A stretch of DNA of 64,000 nucleotides, from assembly GCA_039105265.1 (NCBI GenBank), contig JAPFFF010000003.1:310001-374000 (forward strand), written 5' to 3'. The notes beneath the pieces are model-generated. The model ran no database searches, was not told the DNA's origin, and saw only the letters and a list, made by a program, of their open reading frames with translations. Every line of letters starts with the position of its first letter. The first letter of the stretch is position 1. The DNA comes from Tritrichomonas musculus. Its lineage: Eukaryota > Parabasalia > Tritrichomonadida > Tritrichomonadidae. Positions 36,565 through 47,365 of this stretch are shown here, piece after piece. Made by a program: the position numbers and the translations under genes.

Positions 36565-39260
36565 GTCGACGAAGGATTTATCTGTCGATACAGACTAAAT
36601 ATTAAAGAAAAAGTCACGATATTACAATTAAATGTTTTAAAAAATCCAAATATGATATTTCTTTATTCAAACTTGAAAAAAAATCATCGAGTCGCAAGAT
36701 TTCCCAAATAATGGAAATCGACGTCGACGCTGATTTTTGGATTATATGATAGACATCAGTCGATTAAAACGCGTCTATACTATTATCCTTTTATAAGAAA
36801 TAAAATATATTTTTTTCAACAAAAAAAATCAATTCTAATATAGAAAAAATTGAAAAAATGATATGAAAAATAAACAGTGATGTGAAAAAAATAAAAAAAA
36901 TAAGTTTTAGCTTTTTCTTTATTTTTATACAGTTGTTCCACTTTTGTAACAGAAAAATCCACTTTCGTAACAGAAAATGTAACCACCAAAATTTTCAAAA
37001 TTTATTATCACCTAACTTTTTGATTTTTTATCCACTTTCGTAACAGATTTTTCCACTTTCGTAACAGAAAATTTTATTATTTAATTTTCTTTGTTTTTAA
37101 TGAGTTTTTACATTTTTAATATAATGCAAATAATTGTAGAAAACACAGTAGTTATTGGGAACAACATTTTATTTGAAATTATAGATGAAGATAATTATTG
37201 CAAATATCTTGCTAAAAAAAGAATTTTTGTTATTTTAAAAGCTTAAAATTCCATTACAAATGTATTTTATTTCATCATAATAATGCAATACTGATTTTTT
37301 ATTTGCTTTGTCTGAAATTATAATATAATTTTTTCTTGAATTCTATCCTTTTTTTAAATTTTCCTGTTTAATATTCATTTATATTTATAGTACAATTATA
37401 AAAACATGATTTTCTTCTAAAAAAAGAGTTTTGAGTAAATCCAAAATTATTATTAATAACTTAATAAACCTCTTTATAATTATCATTTCTTGATTAAACT
37501 TTTCTTTATGAAAGAATTTCGATAAAAAAAGAAATGCAAAATGAAAAATATGGATTTTTTAAAAAACATAAAAAAAAATTCTGTTACAAAAGTGGAAAAT
37601 TCTGTTACGAAAGTGGATAAAAAATCAAAAAGTTAGGTGATAACTAATTTTGAAAATTTTGGTGGTTACATTTTCTGTTACGAAAGTGGATTTTTCCGTT
37701 ACAAAAGTGGAGCAACTGTATAAATATTAGTAGCCTTTACTTTTTTCACATCACAAATTCATTAACGTAACTTTTTAACGTTTATATTCTTTAATCCTTA
37801 TTTTGGTTGTTGTATTTGCACGTTTTTGGTAAAAATATCAAGTTTTCAAATTAAACTTTATTAAAAAAATCATTTAACAGATAAAATTAAAATTTTGAGG
37901 CTCTTTAGTTTATATTTTATATAATCGCTTTTTAGTATTGGTTTTATATGTTAAAAAGGAATTAAAAGTTTTTAAAACAATATTATAATAGTAAATAATC
38001 AAGAAATCTTGAGTAATGTGAATTGGTTTGCTCACAGAGTGATTATTTTCTTTTTATAAAATGGTCAATCATTTCACCTTTGCCAAAAATGATTTTTAAA
38101 AATTGCATTTTACTTTTGCAAAAATGGTTTTATTAAATAATTTAATTGATATTTTATTTATTCACAAAAAATTATTTGGTATATTATCTTTTTTCAGAGA
38201 TATGATTATTTTATGTATTCAATATTTTCAATAAAAAATACATTGTACAAACCTTGTATTTTTTCTATCGTTCTTTGTAGAACAAGGTTGGTACAAAAAG
38301 TGAAGTCTAAATATTAGTATATATTGCATATGAAAAAAATGAAAATATCAAAAAGAAATCTATTTTTAGCATTCTTTTATAAAAAACAATAAAAAAAACT
38401 ATCGTTATTTATTGAAAATTGAGAAATTGATCGCAAAAATAAACGTGCTCTTTATTTATCAATAAGCACATCAGAGCAATATCTTAGCTGTAAAACAAAA
38501 AGAAACTAGATCTGAGGTCAGTATTAAACAGCAAAGGAGCCATATTATAAGGTTATTCAATTATTCGCTTATTTGACGGATTTTAATCAAGAAATTAAAA
38601 CGAAAAAATAGGTTCAAACAAATATCTTATGCTATTAATTATTTATTCAAAAGTGATGAATCCAAATGTCAATAAGAAAATCGGAAGATCAAAGAAAAGA
38701 AAAAATAAAAATCAATATAATCGGTCAAATCAGTAAACCTAGATGAAAACATACAGTAAAAGCATAGAATAGAGCAGGTATTTGATGTTTTATACTTAAT
38801 TAAAAAATTTTTAACATAATAATTTTTTTTTTTTTTATTTTTCTCATTATTTACCAAAAAAAAAGCTATTATCAATTATCGTAATCATATATACACGAAT
38901 TGATTGATGTTTTGTGTTGATATTTAAACTTTTTTTTGTGATTTCGCAAAATATGTGTTTTTTTCTCCGAATAATCAGAAATTATTATCAATGTGGTATT
39001 TAAAAGATATTATACGTGATGATTTTATAATTAATTTTAGGAAATAAGAAGAATAATCTAATTTTTCTTAGTTTGAAATTTTGGCGGGATTTTTCATTCA
39101 AAAAAATGCATTTTTACATAAAAATCTTTCTCATATATTTATTTTTTCTGCTTTTAAGTACTGCCAAATGATAGATATAAAAAAGTTATATTTATATAAA
39201 AAAATTCAGAAGATAATCTTAACCACAGAGCCAGAGTCGACATTTATTTCCTTCGTCGAC
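36565..39260. repeat. Imperfect inverted repeat GTCGACGAAGGA, possible element ends
   Basis: GTCGACGAAGGA at 36565-36576 has its exact complement at 39249-39260, with imperfect similarity extending about 15 bases further inward to a second GTCGA. The two copies enclose 2.7 kb with no gene. They may be ends of a further nested element or an internal part of the 7.7-kb element. No target duplication is evident. Confidence 0.4.
36930..37718. mobile_element. 789-bp mariner-like MITE with iterated termini
   Basis: Ends CAGTTGTTCCAC and (right) GTGGAGCAACTG, flanked by TA (36928-36929, 37719-37720). Terminal repeats of about 150 bases contain four spaced copies of a unit with CCACTTTYGTAACAGA. The interior is AT-rich, without a frame. 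CAGT termini plus TA fit Tc1/mariner. The layout is the same as in the 1.76-kb element although the unit sequence differs. Confidence 0.85.
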
Positions 39261-39278
39261 GGTTTTTTCCGCCTTCTT

Positions 39279-39931
39279 TATATACCGATATAAAATGTAT
39301 TTAAATTTTTAATAGTATTTATATTTTTATGAATATATATAGCCGAATAATAAATAATGCATTGAAATATTAATAGTATTTATATTTTTATGAATATATA
39401 TAGCCGAGTAATTAAATAAATTCATTGAATTTATTGAATGTTGAGTCGTAAATTGAATTATTATTTAATCAAATATCATTTAATCATTTTATTTAATAAT
39501 TCATAAGAAATAACTTTTTAAAAGATTTATAAAAATCGCCAAAAGACCAGAAAGAATCACCAAGACCAGGTCTTTTTTTTACATTTGGGTTAAGCTTGTA
39601 AAATATACCCAAATGTAAAAAAAAGACCTGGTCTTGGTGATTCTTTCTGGTCTTTTGGCGATTTTAATAAATCTTTTAAAAAGTTATTTCTTATGAATTA
39701 TTAAATAAAATGATTAAATGATATTTGATTAAATAATAATTCAATTTACGAATCAACATTCAATAAATTCAATGAATTTATTTAATTACTCGGCTATATA
39801 TATTCATAAAAATATAAATACTATTAATATTTCAATGCATTATTTCAATGCATTATTTATTATTCGGCTATATATATTCATAAAAATATAAATACTATTA
39901 ATATTTTAAATACATTTTATATCGGTATATA
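39279..39931. mobile_element. 653-bp near-perfect palindrome (foldback element)
   Basis: Arms 39279-39590 and 39607-39931 are complementary with only a few mismatches and one 13-base tandem duplication (TTTCAATGCATTA) in the right arm; the loop is 16 bases. Each arm contains a duplicated unit with GAATATATATAGCCGA. Outer ends read TATACCGATA, compatible with a TA duplication. It sits at the inner end of the 7.7-kb element's right arm. As DNA it could extrude a cruciform; as RNA it would form a 310-bp hairpin. Confidence 0.85.
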
Positions 39932-42736
39932 TTTAAAATATAAATGAAAAAAATTTATTTTCAATTGAAAAAATGCTTTTATTGATTTTTTTATATATTT
40001 ATATCTTATTTTTTTTTTTATTTTATATATGATATTTTGAAAGCTTTACAAATCACCATCGCCAAAAAAACCGTTTTGGTGATCTCCAAAATATATGTAA
40101 ACTATTCAAAATTGAATGCTGTCGCCAAAAGCCCAAGACCTGGGCTTTTGGTGAAATCGGTTATTTGGCTTTTCATCGTCAATATAAATGAGCTTTTTAT
40201 TATTATTTTATATGATATATTATACAAATCATACAATTATTTTGTAATATTCAAAAAATAACTTTTTTTAACTGAGAAAATCTTATCGATTATTAATATA
40301 ACTTTTGATAAAACTCATTTAATTCCTCTTTCAAATAATTCAATGGTTTATGACTTTTGATAAAACCAAATTTTATTAATAAAATATATTTGACAATAAT
40401 ATGGTTACATTTGGTGATTTTTAAAACCCAAAAAACGTTTATTTCACCAAATTTACAAGCTTATTTGGGTATATTTTACAAGCTTAGCTAGCACGAAAAA
40501 ATGATCTTTTTTGCCCGAAATAAAAAAAAATATTTGAAAATTGCGATCATTTTTGACAGAAAAAATAAATTTTTGTCATTTAAAAATTTTTCATCGCAGA
40601 AAAAATGATCAATTTTCAATGCAAAAAAATTTTTACCGAAAACGGTTTTTGAAACTACGAATATTTAGAAATATATAACGAAAACGGTTTTTGATGGAAA
40701 ATATTTAGTTAAATCTGAAAAGAAAAAACTCATGAATAAAAATATTATAATGTAAAAAATATTTTTTTTTATTCAAAGCCTATTCGAGAAAAATAATATG
40801 TAATCTTGCAATATTGAACATGAATGTTTATATTGTTTTATTAGTCTCTTTTTTCATTAGTTTTTTTATTTATTATCTTTTTTCTTTAACATTATATGCT
40901 TCAAACACAGAAATTTATATTTTAGACAAGATATTTGAGAATTATTTAAAATGTTGAATTATATTATTATATTATTATTTATTAAAAATATGTGGTCATA
41001 TATATATATTTGGGTAAATTTCATGTGATTACTTGTTGCTCATATAAATTAAAAACAAAATTTTTTGAATTCTGATTAAAAAATTTCATAAACAAAAATT
41101 TTTAAAAAATCTCATAAACAAAAATTTTTAAAAAATTTTGATTAAAAGTTTTATCAAAATAACAAAAATTTTTGTTAAGAAACAAAACAAAATTCTTAGT
41201 AACCAATTTTTTATATCGTGTTTACTGAATATTAAAATCAAATTATCATTAAAAACAATTATATCTTTGAATATAATTCAAATTATTTGTAACCATTGAA
41301 ATACATTAATTTTGGATAATGAAATTAATTTGTTTTTTATTCTGCCTGCAATAATATGCTTATCATTTAATACAATTTATGGAAAAGATTTGAAAAAATT
41401 TTTATCATATAATATTGATATTCTTAATGAACTTGAAAATAATGAAAACAATGAAGATTTATGCAATAAATCAATTGATAACATAAAATACTTCATTAAT
41501 ATTGGATAAGTAAAAATGATCAATAAAGATACATATTATTTTTTACAAAATTGAACACGACTTTTTTCTTTTATCTTTTACAAGATAGCCGCTTTTTGAG
41601 CGTAGCTCAAAAAGTGTCTTTATCAAATTTATAAATTATTTATAAATAAAGTAAATTTTTTTTCGCCAACAGGTATTCCAATTGAATGAAATATTTGAAT
41701 GGATATATCAGAAAAATTGAGAAGACTTGCACCTTGAACGACATGGAAAGGTTGTAATTGTGATTAAAAGATCGAAATAATTATTTAAATAAAATAATCG
41801 ATTTTGAACTTTAGATAATATTGATAGGAAAATTTGATTTAGAAATTGCATGTGAATCAGGAAAGTTTAACGAAAGATTATAAAATAAGGATTTATAGCT
41901 GGCATCTGGGAAATTAGTTTTTTATCTAAAAAAAATATATTTTCTTTTATGATTCAATCAATTTATCTATCATCCAAAATTACAATAATAGTAGTATAAA
42001 TTATTTCTTTTTATATAATTATAAAATCAATATCTCCTTTTCATATCATTATAAAAATATTTTAAAAAATGAATAAATTGAAAAATTTAATTGAAATTTA
42101 TTTGGAAATTTGAATTGACCAAAAATAATAATACAAAAATTCAATTTTCAAATAAATTCATAAAAGATAAAATATGAAAAATAAAGTAATTTATAAAAAG
42201 GAATGAAATAATGAAGAGAAAATCGAGTCTTTAATTTTGTGAGAAATATAAAATTTTTAAAACACTTTTATTTTTATATTGAAATTTTTTTTCTCATAAT
42301 CAACGGAATATATCTGAGCAAACCATATACTTCAACCCCAAATATAAAACATTATTAGCCAATTAGCGTTTTTTAATATTTTTCAATACTTTACAAATGG
42401 ACAACCGCTCTATTTATTTTTAATTATATAATAGATATAACAGCATTTTTTTTATTTTTTTTATTTTTTTTATTTTTTTTGCTTGCTGTTATGAAAATTT
42501 TATCATTGAATAAATTCTTTCATTTAAAGATTTAATTCTTTTGTTCAAAAAAAAATTTCAGAAAATTTTTCATTCTCACTTTTTGTGATCGAAATTTCTG
42601 CGTCAAAAATTTTTTTCATGAAAAAAATTTATTTTTTGGAAAATTTTTTCACATAATTACTAAAATTCTTCCTTGAAAAAAATACGCAACTCTTTTTTTT
42701 ATTTATGGTTTTGATCATTTTTTCGTGCTAGCCCTA

Positions 42737-45700
42737 TATTTGATATATTAATTCATAAAAAAAAACTTCAACCAAAACTAAATTTAAACAGAAAGACATA
42801 TTCGTACTTGTATATTATTTAAAGTTTTTGGATTTTTAAAATCCAAATTCTTTTCTATTATATAGAAGTTAAGTGAAAACAGATTTTTGTCCAAAAAAAT
42901 TTTTTTTTGTCAGCCAATTATACTACTTTTTTTAACTCAGAATATTTCATATTTTGAACTAATAAATAGCAGAATTACAAAAGTCCATTGTTTTGTTTTT
43001 ATTTGACAAAAAAAGAAAGATGAAATAGTTTTTGCAGAAAGTTTAAATGGAGCACATCAATGCAGCCAAAATCAGCATCAATACAATTAATAAGCAAAAG
43101 AACGAGAATCAAATGAGCATCACTTTTAAAGCCAGCATCATCATCAAAATCAATCATCCATTGATTCTTAGATTCATTTTGAAGCCAGTAAATGCCATTC
43201 TGTATGTACCAAGCGTCACTTTTTGAAGCATTCCTAAAAAGTATGTTTGAATACAAATTGAATGATTCACGCAAATAAATCATTGTCATTGGAATTCCAT
43301 TAGGAATGTCATATCTTCACAAGCATCATAATGATATAAATATTCTCATAATTCATAGTTACTGGTGATGATGAAGAATTTGGTCTCTGTGTGAATAAAT
43401 GAGGAACCATTAAATGACACCACAATTTATATGTGAACATTCAGAATGTTGTGAATATTGTTTTGCACTTATTCTTTTTCAAATGTTCATTGTGATAATT
43501 GTTAAAAAAAAAAAAAAAAATGTTTTCTATCTAAAGTCATGAATGAACTTTCATTTGCATATTAGAATCTCTTAAATAGATGATGATATGTGTATAGAAC
43601 CGCATGCATTGAAACATGGAAACAATCGAGCATTTGCAGCATCAGCATTTAATGAGGAAATCATCAATAAAAATGTAAATAAAGTAAGTCAAATTATCAC
43701 TATTAGTGATAATTTTGTCAAAACAAATGCAGCAATGAATGCAAGGGCAAGAAATTAAATGATGAAAGATTTTAACGAACATTGAAATTCTTTCCATGAT
43801 GATCATAACAAATATTATTTTGAAGAATTGAAAAAGAAAGAGGTGCACAGTTTTTTGTTGGTTAAAAATCAATTGAAGATAATTCCATAATACGTATATT
43901 ACTTGGAATCAAATACCTGAAACTATCTAGCAAAGGTTGCAACAATGAGTTATTGTTTTACAACATAAAAAAATATTATTTCTAAGGTAATATTATGCCA
44001 AGGAGCCACCATAGATTGCACATATGCTCGTTTTTATAATATTTAATGTGCATTCATCAATAAATGGATGTTTCGACCAAACATCAAAGGAATTCTGATT
44101 CTAAACATAAATGAGGAATCTTCTTTAAGCAAGACATTTCCAAATGGAATGAATATTGCAAAGAGTCAAGTGAATTATGATTCAATGCAGCCATTTTATT
44201 ATATCCATTAAATAAGAGAAAGACTCATTAAGCAAGCTATTGTAAATTTCTTTATCATCTTACAATGATCATATTAATCAAATGATTGTGTTAATGTTGC
44301 AATTCAATTATTAAAGTTACAAGTTAATTGAAATCATATCAGTACTGTGATCTGCATTCATTTCCACAATCGTATACAGATGATAACAAAAATAATTAAA
44401 AAGAGAAGCAGAAAAATGAAGCTTTCATCAGATATTAAAGAAGTCAAACCATGATTGTATCATATAATGTTTTGGTGGAAACAATTTGCATTAATCACTG
44501 ATTTTCAATATAATTAAAAAAAATGCTTCTCTTTTAAATGACATTTAAACAGATAGTAAAAATATTTCAATATGAAATTGCATGCTTAAATATGGACCTG
44601 GAGTTAAAGTAAATTACGAAGAGATTGCACTTTAGTAAAAGAAATAATGAAGTAATGAATAAAATTACTCTTATGCATCTTGAGAATAAAGGTGTTGAAA
44701 TTAATGTAGATGAAAATAAATCTTTAATTATATGATTGCTTCTTCTTTATTTTTTTCAATGGCAAAATATTTCAACACCTTTATTCTCAAGAATATTCTT
44801 AATGCAATGTTTCATGAATTTACTCATTGCTGAAGAATATTTAGAAACTAAGAAAGTTATTGAATAATATGGAAATATTATTTATTGTTATTAAGCAGCT
44901 GATAATTGATGAATCAGAAGTAATAAATTATTTGAAATAAAGAAAATGAAGAAGAATATATAAATTATTGGTTTCAAATTCAACTTCTATCTGCGTTGAT
45001 TGATGAATATGATTATATTGAGATCACTGATAGAAATTTTGTTCGAAACCGTTTTTTTGTATTAAAATTTTGGTGTAATCATCTTCATCATTTGTGTGTA
45101 ATGAGTAAAATAGACAATTGCAAAGAGCAAAAGTGTTCATAAGTAAATGTTCACAACTTGAAAATCTTTTTCATTGTCATAAATTGTTTTTATTCAATTC
45201 TAACAAAAAGAGAAATTGCATTTGTTATGCTAAACTCAATATTTGTCTAAGATTTTAATTAGACTTCTGGATAAAACAAATCATCTGAAGGATCTAGACA
45301 AATTAAAAAGCTTAATTTTTTGCATTTAAAAAAGAATTGTGATTTCATTGCTACAAAATTTTCAACTTTTTATTTGAGAATGAAAAATTGTCATTTTTTC
45401 AATTATTTACTTTTGATGGAGTTGTTCTATTTAAGCAAAACTTTTCAATGACTATTTATAATATTCAAGATTCTAATTCAAATGCTGAAAATCTGTTCAT
45501 CAATTTTGATATAAAAAATCATTATAAAAAATCATTATAAAAAATATAAAAATCATCATAAAAATAACGGTAATGATTACTGTAATTGTAAAAAAAAAAT
45601 CAATACTACAAAGCTTCTTATAAAAAGCTTAAAAATGCGAAATAGAAATTTTACATATAAATAATATATCAATTCTATCATTAATTCTAACAATATAATA

Positions 45701-45923
45701 AGTATATATATGCCAATTCATGAACTTTCATAAAATTGGAGCTATCTTTAAAAAGCTTCATGCTTAATCGGTAATAGTTTGTTAAGTTTGATTTTGCCTT
45801 AAGAAATTAAGATAATCTATATAAAAAAGTTCATTAAAGAATTGTCATGAATGATTACAGAATTTGGTAATTAATACTCAAAAATCGCAATAGTAATTTT
45901 TTCACTCATTGCCTGATAGGTTT
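42737..45923. other. Decayed sequence, no recognisable gene
   Basis: 3.2 kb with only short frames. A minus-strand frame at 42999-43289 (96 residues, with NGIYWLQNESKNQWMIDFDD) and a plus-strand stretch near 44943-45140 (with FQIQLLSALIDEYDYIEIT) have protein-like composition and may be remains of trichomonad gene families, but I cannot name them. There is a perfect 24-bp inverted repeat at 44678-44701 and 44769-44792, a perfect 11-bp hairpin (AATTATCACTA) near 43691, and a 17-A run near 43504. Confidence 0.5.
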
Positions 45924-47006
45924 TCAATTAGAATTTATTTCATCATCTTGTATTTCGCCATTCAAAGATATCTCGGTTTTGGTATTATCCTCATCTTGAT
46001 TATCTTCTTCTGGAATAAGTTCTTTTAATTTTTTAATAAGATCATAATCATCAATTTCCTCATCTTCTTGCATTACATCTATTGCTGCCTTTCTCAATTC
46101 TTCGTAATCTTCTGCCCCTTTTAATTCCGAAGTAGAAAACTTTTTTGATTGGCTAGAATCCAAATTTGAATTTTTATTTTCCCTTTTTACAGTCATATAT
46201 CCAATAATTTTTGCATTTTCTATTAGCGGAGCTCCAATTGTTTTGATCATTTCATCATATGCGTTAAATGATTTGTTCCCATTTCGCAATGCTTGAAGTT
46301 GGACAGATAAAACATTTATCAATTCTTGTTGCTTTTGTATTTGATCTTCAATTGAATCCGGAGCTTGATCTTTTTCCATAAGGGATGAATTTTTTTTCGT
46401 TTTGTTTTGAGTATAATTATCATCAGGTGAAAAGTGTAATCGAATAATATTTTTGATTTCTGATTTGCTGTACCCAATCGTTCTTAGAATGGAAACAGCT
46501 TTCAATGAAAAAGGATCATTTTTACGTTTTTCTAATGATTCCCATATTGAATCTATTGCATTCTTCTGAAGGACAATTGGCCGTTGAGGTATCCACCCAA
46601 AAATCAGCAAAAGTCGGATTGCTTTTAAATCACCATATTTCATTGCATTAGCATGATCATTTCTAGTGACTTTATTTCCGTTAATCTTCTTAAGTTGAGA
46701 TCCCATGACAATTACGCATAATGATTTAAAGTTTTTAAGTTTCGAAAATGGGCAATTAACGAATGATACTTCTTCGATATTTGGAGTCCCGTCTTCAGGG
46801 AATCCCTTGAATGAAATAATTGGATTGCCATCCATGATCAGAGTTTTTAGCTTTTCCAGTTTTTGCAAACCTTCAAAATCAAAAATTAAATTATTTGAGA
46901 GATTAAGACTTTCTAATCCTTCTTGAAAAGAAATATTTTCGAGACTACGAATCTTTGCATTTGTTTTAATTATTGAAATTTCCCTTTTGGGAGAATTGCT
47001 TATCAT
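45924..47006 (-). CDS. Leucine-rich-repeat protein with coiled-coil tail
   Basis: 360 residues. Residues about 20-110 hold four SDS22/LRR9-type leucine-rich repeats (LESLNLSNNLIFDFEGL, LEKLKTLIMDGNPIISFKGF, and so on), ending in a cap-like LKKINGNKVT as in LRRcap proteins. About 115-200 is helical. About 215-245 is a predicted coiled coil (IEDQIQKQQELINVLSVQLQ). The tail is acidic. This architecture occurs in axonemal and centrosomal LRR proteins and in phosphatase regulators, but I cannot pick one. No catalytic motif. Intact frame. The next gene (47366-48550) is on the same strand, 359 bases upstream. Confidence 0.75.
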   Translation of the reverse strand: MISNSPKREISIIKTNAKIRSLENISFQEGLESLNLSNNLIFDFEGLQKLEKLKTLIMDGNPIISFKGFPEDGTPNIEEVSFVNCPFSKLKNFKSLCVIVMGSQLKKINGNKVTRNDHANAMKYGDLKAIRLLLIFGWIPQRPIVLQKNAIDSIWESLEKRKNDPFSLKAVSILRTIGYSKSEIKNIIRLHFSPDDNYTQNKTKKNSSLMEKDQAPDSIEDQIQKQQELINVLSVQLQALRNGNKSFNAYDEMIKTIGAPLIENAKIIGYMTVKRENKNSNLDSSQSKKFSTSELKGAEDYEELRKAAIDVMQEDEEIDDYDLIKKLKELIPEEDNQDEDNTKTEISLNGEIQDDEINSN

Positions 47007-47365
47007 TTAAAATGATATCGTTTTTTGAAATTAGCACTTTTCTGAAAAAATTTGCAAGAATTTCACCCTCATTGACTATTATTTGTTGGTTCATAAACTT
47101 GCTGTAATCAAATTTATAGACACTAATATAAAGTTTTTATAAAAAAAAAAAATAGTTTCTAAAATCAATTTTGTAATTTAAATATTTTGATGAAAACCGA
47201 ATATTATTTTAACGGTAACTTTTAATAACAGCAGATATTGATTTAAATCAATAATATCAATATTACGTATCATTAATATATAGCAAAATAGATACTCTAT
47301 TATATACAAGAAACGATGGATTTGAATTAATCTAAATCTTAACCATACGTCTAAATAATGAAGAA
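47007..47365. other. Intergenic stretch, no feature seen
   Basis: 359 AT-rich bases between two minus-strand genes; must carry the LRR gene's promoter. Nothing specific recognised. Confidence 0.6.

Larger units (their letters stand above)
32745..40486. mobile_element. 7.7-kb element with ~0.54-kb inverted terminal repeats and 7-bp TSD
   Basis: Ends are TAAGCTTGTAAA and its complement, flanked by GCTAGCA on each side (32738-32744 and 40487-40493). The 7-bp target duplication fits the outer element's terminal repeat, which it splits. Arms are about 540 bases once later insertions are removed: left 32745 to about 35587, right about 39932 to 40486. Each arm contains the hairpin CCAAAAGCCCA/TGGGCTTTTGG (34821-34847, 40125-40151). 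No transposase, polymerase, capsid-type or integrase frame is seen inside. Long arms with a 7-bp duplication suggest a Mutator-like non-autonomous element, but the family is not established. About 3 kb remains after subtracting inner insertions. Confidence 0.75.
32734..42736. mobile_element. Outer TA-flanked inverted-repeat element, split by a 7.7-kb insertion
   Basis: The left end reads TATAGGGCTAGCA up to 32744 and resumes at 40494 with CGAAAAAATGATC. The right end, 42709-42738, is the exact complement of the rejoined sequence. Rejoined, the terminal repeats match over about 26 bases (beginning TATAGGGCTAGCACGAAAAA), and TA lies at both outer edges (32734-32735, 42735-42736), as in Tc1/mariner-type insertions. 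Without the inner insertion it is about 2.25 kb. Its body (40494-42734) has no credible transposase, only tandem AT-rich words and a short 65-codon frame near 41312, so it is non-autonomous. A perfect hairpin (CTTTTTGAGC, loop GTA) is near 41591. Confidence 0.75.

Noticed and set aside
32745-40486. Possible Maverick-type element because of long inverted repeats
   Set aside because: No polymerase, integrase, protease or capsid-type frame is present, the termini and 7-bp duplication do not fit, and the interior is accounted for by small DNA elements.
41312-41509. 65-codon frame with a hydrophobic head inside the outer element
   Set aside because: It looks like a signal peptide plus acidic tail, but it lies in the non-coding body of a TA-flanked element, has AT-driven composition, and is followed only by broken frames.
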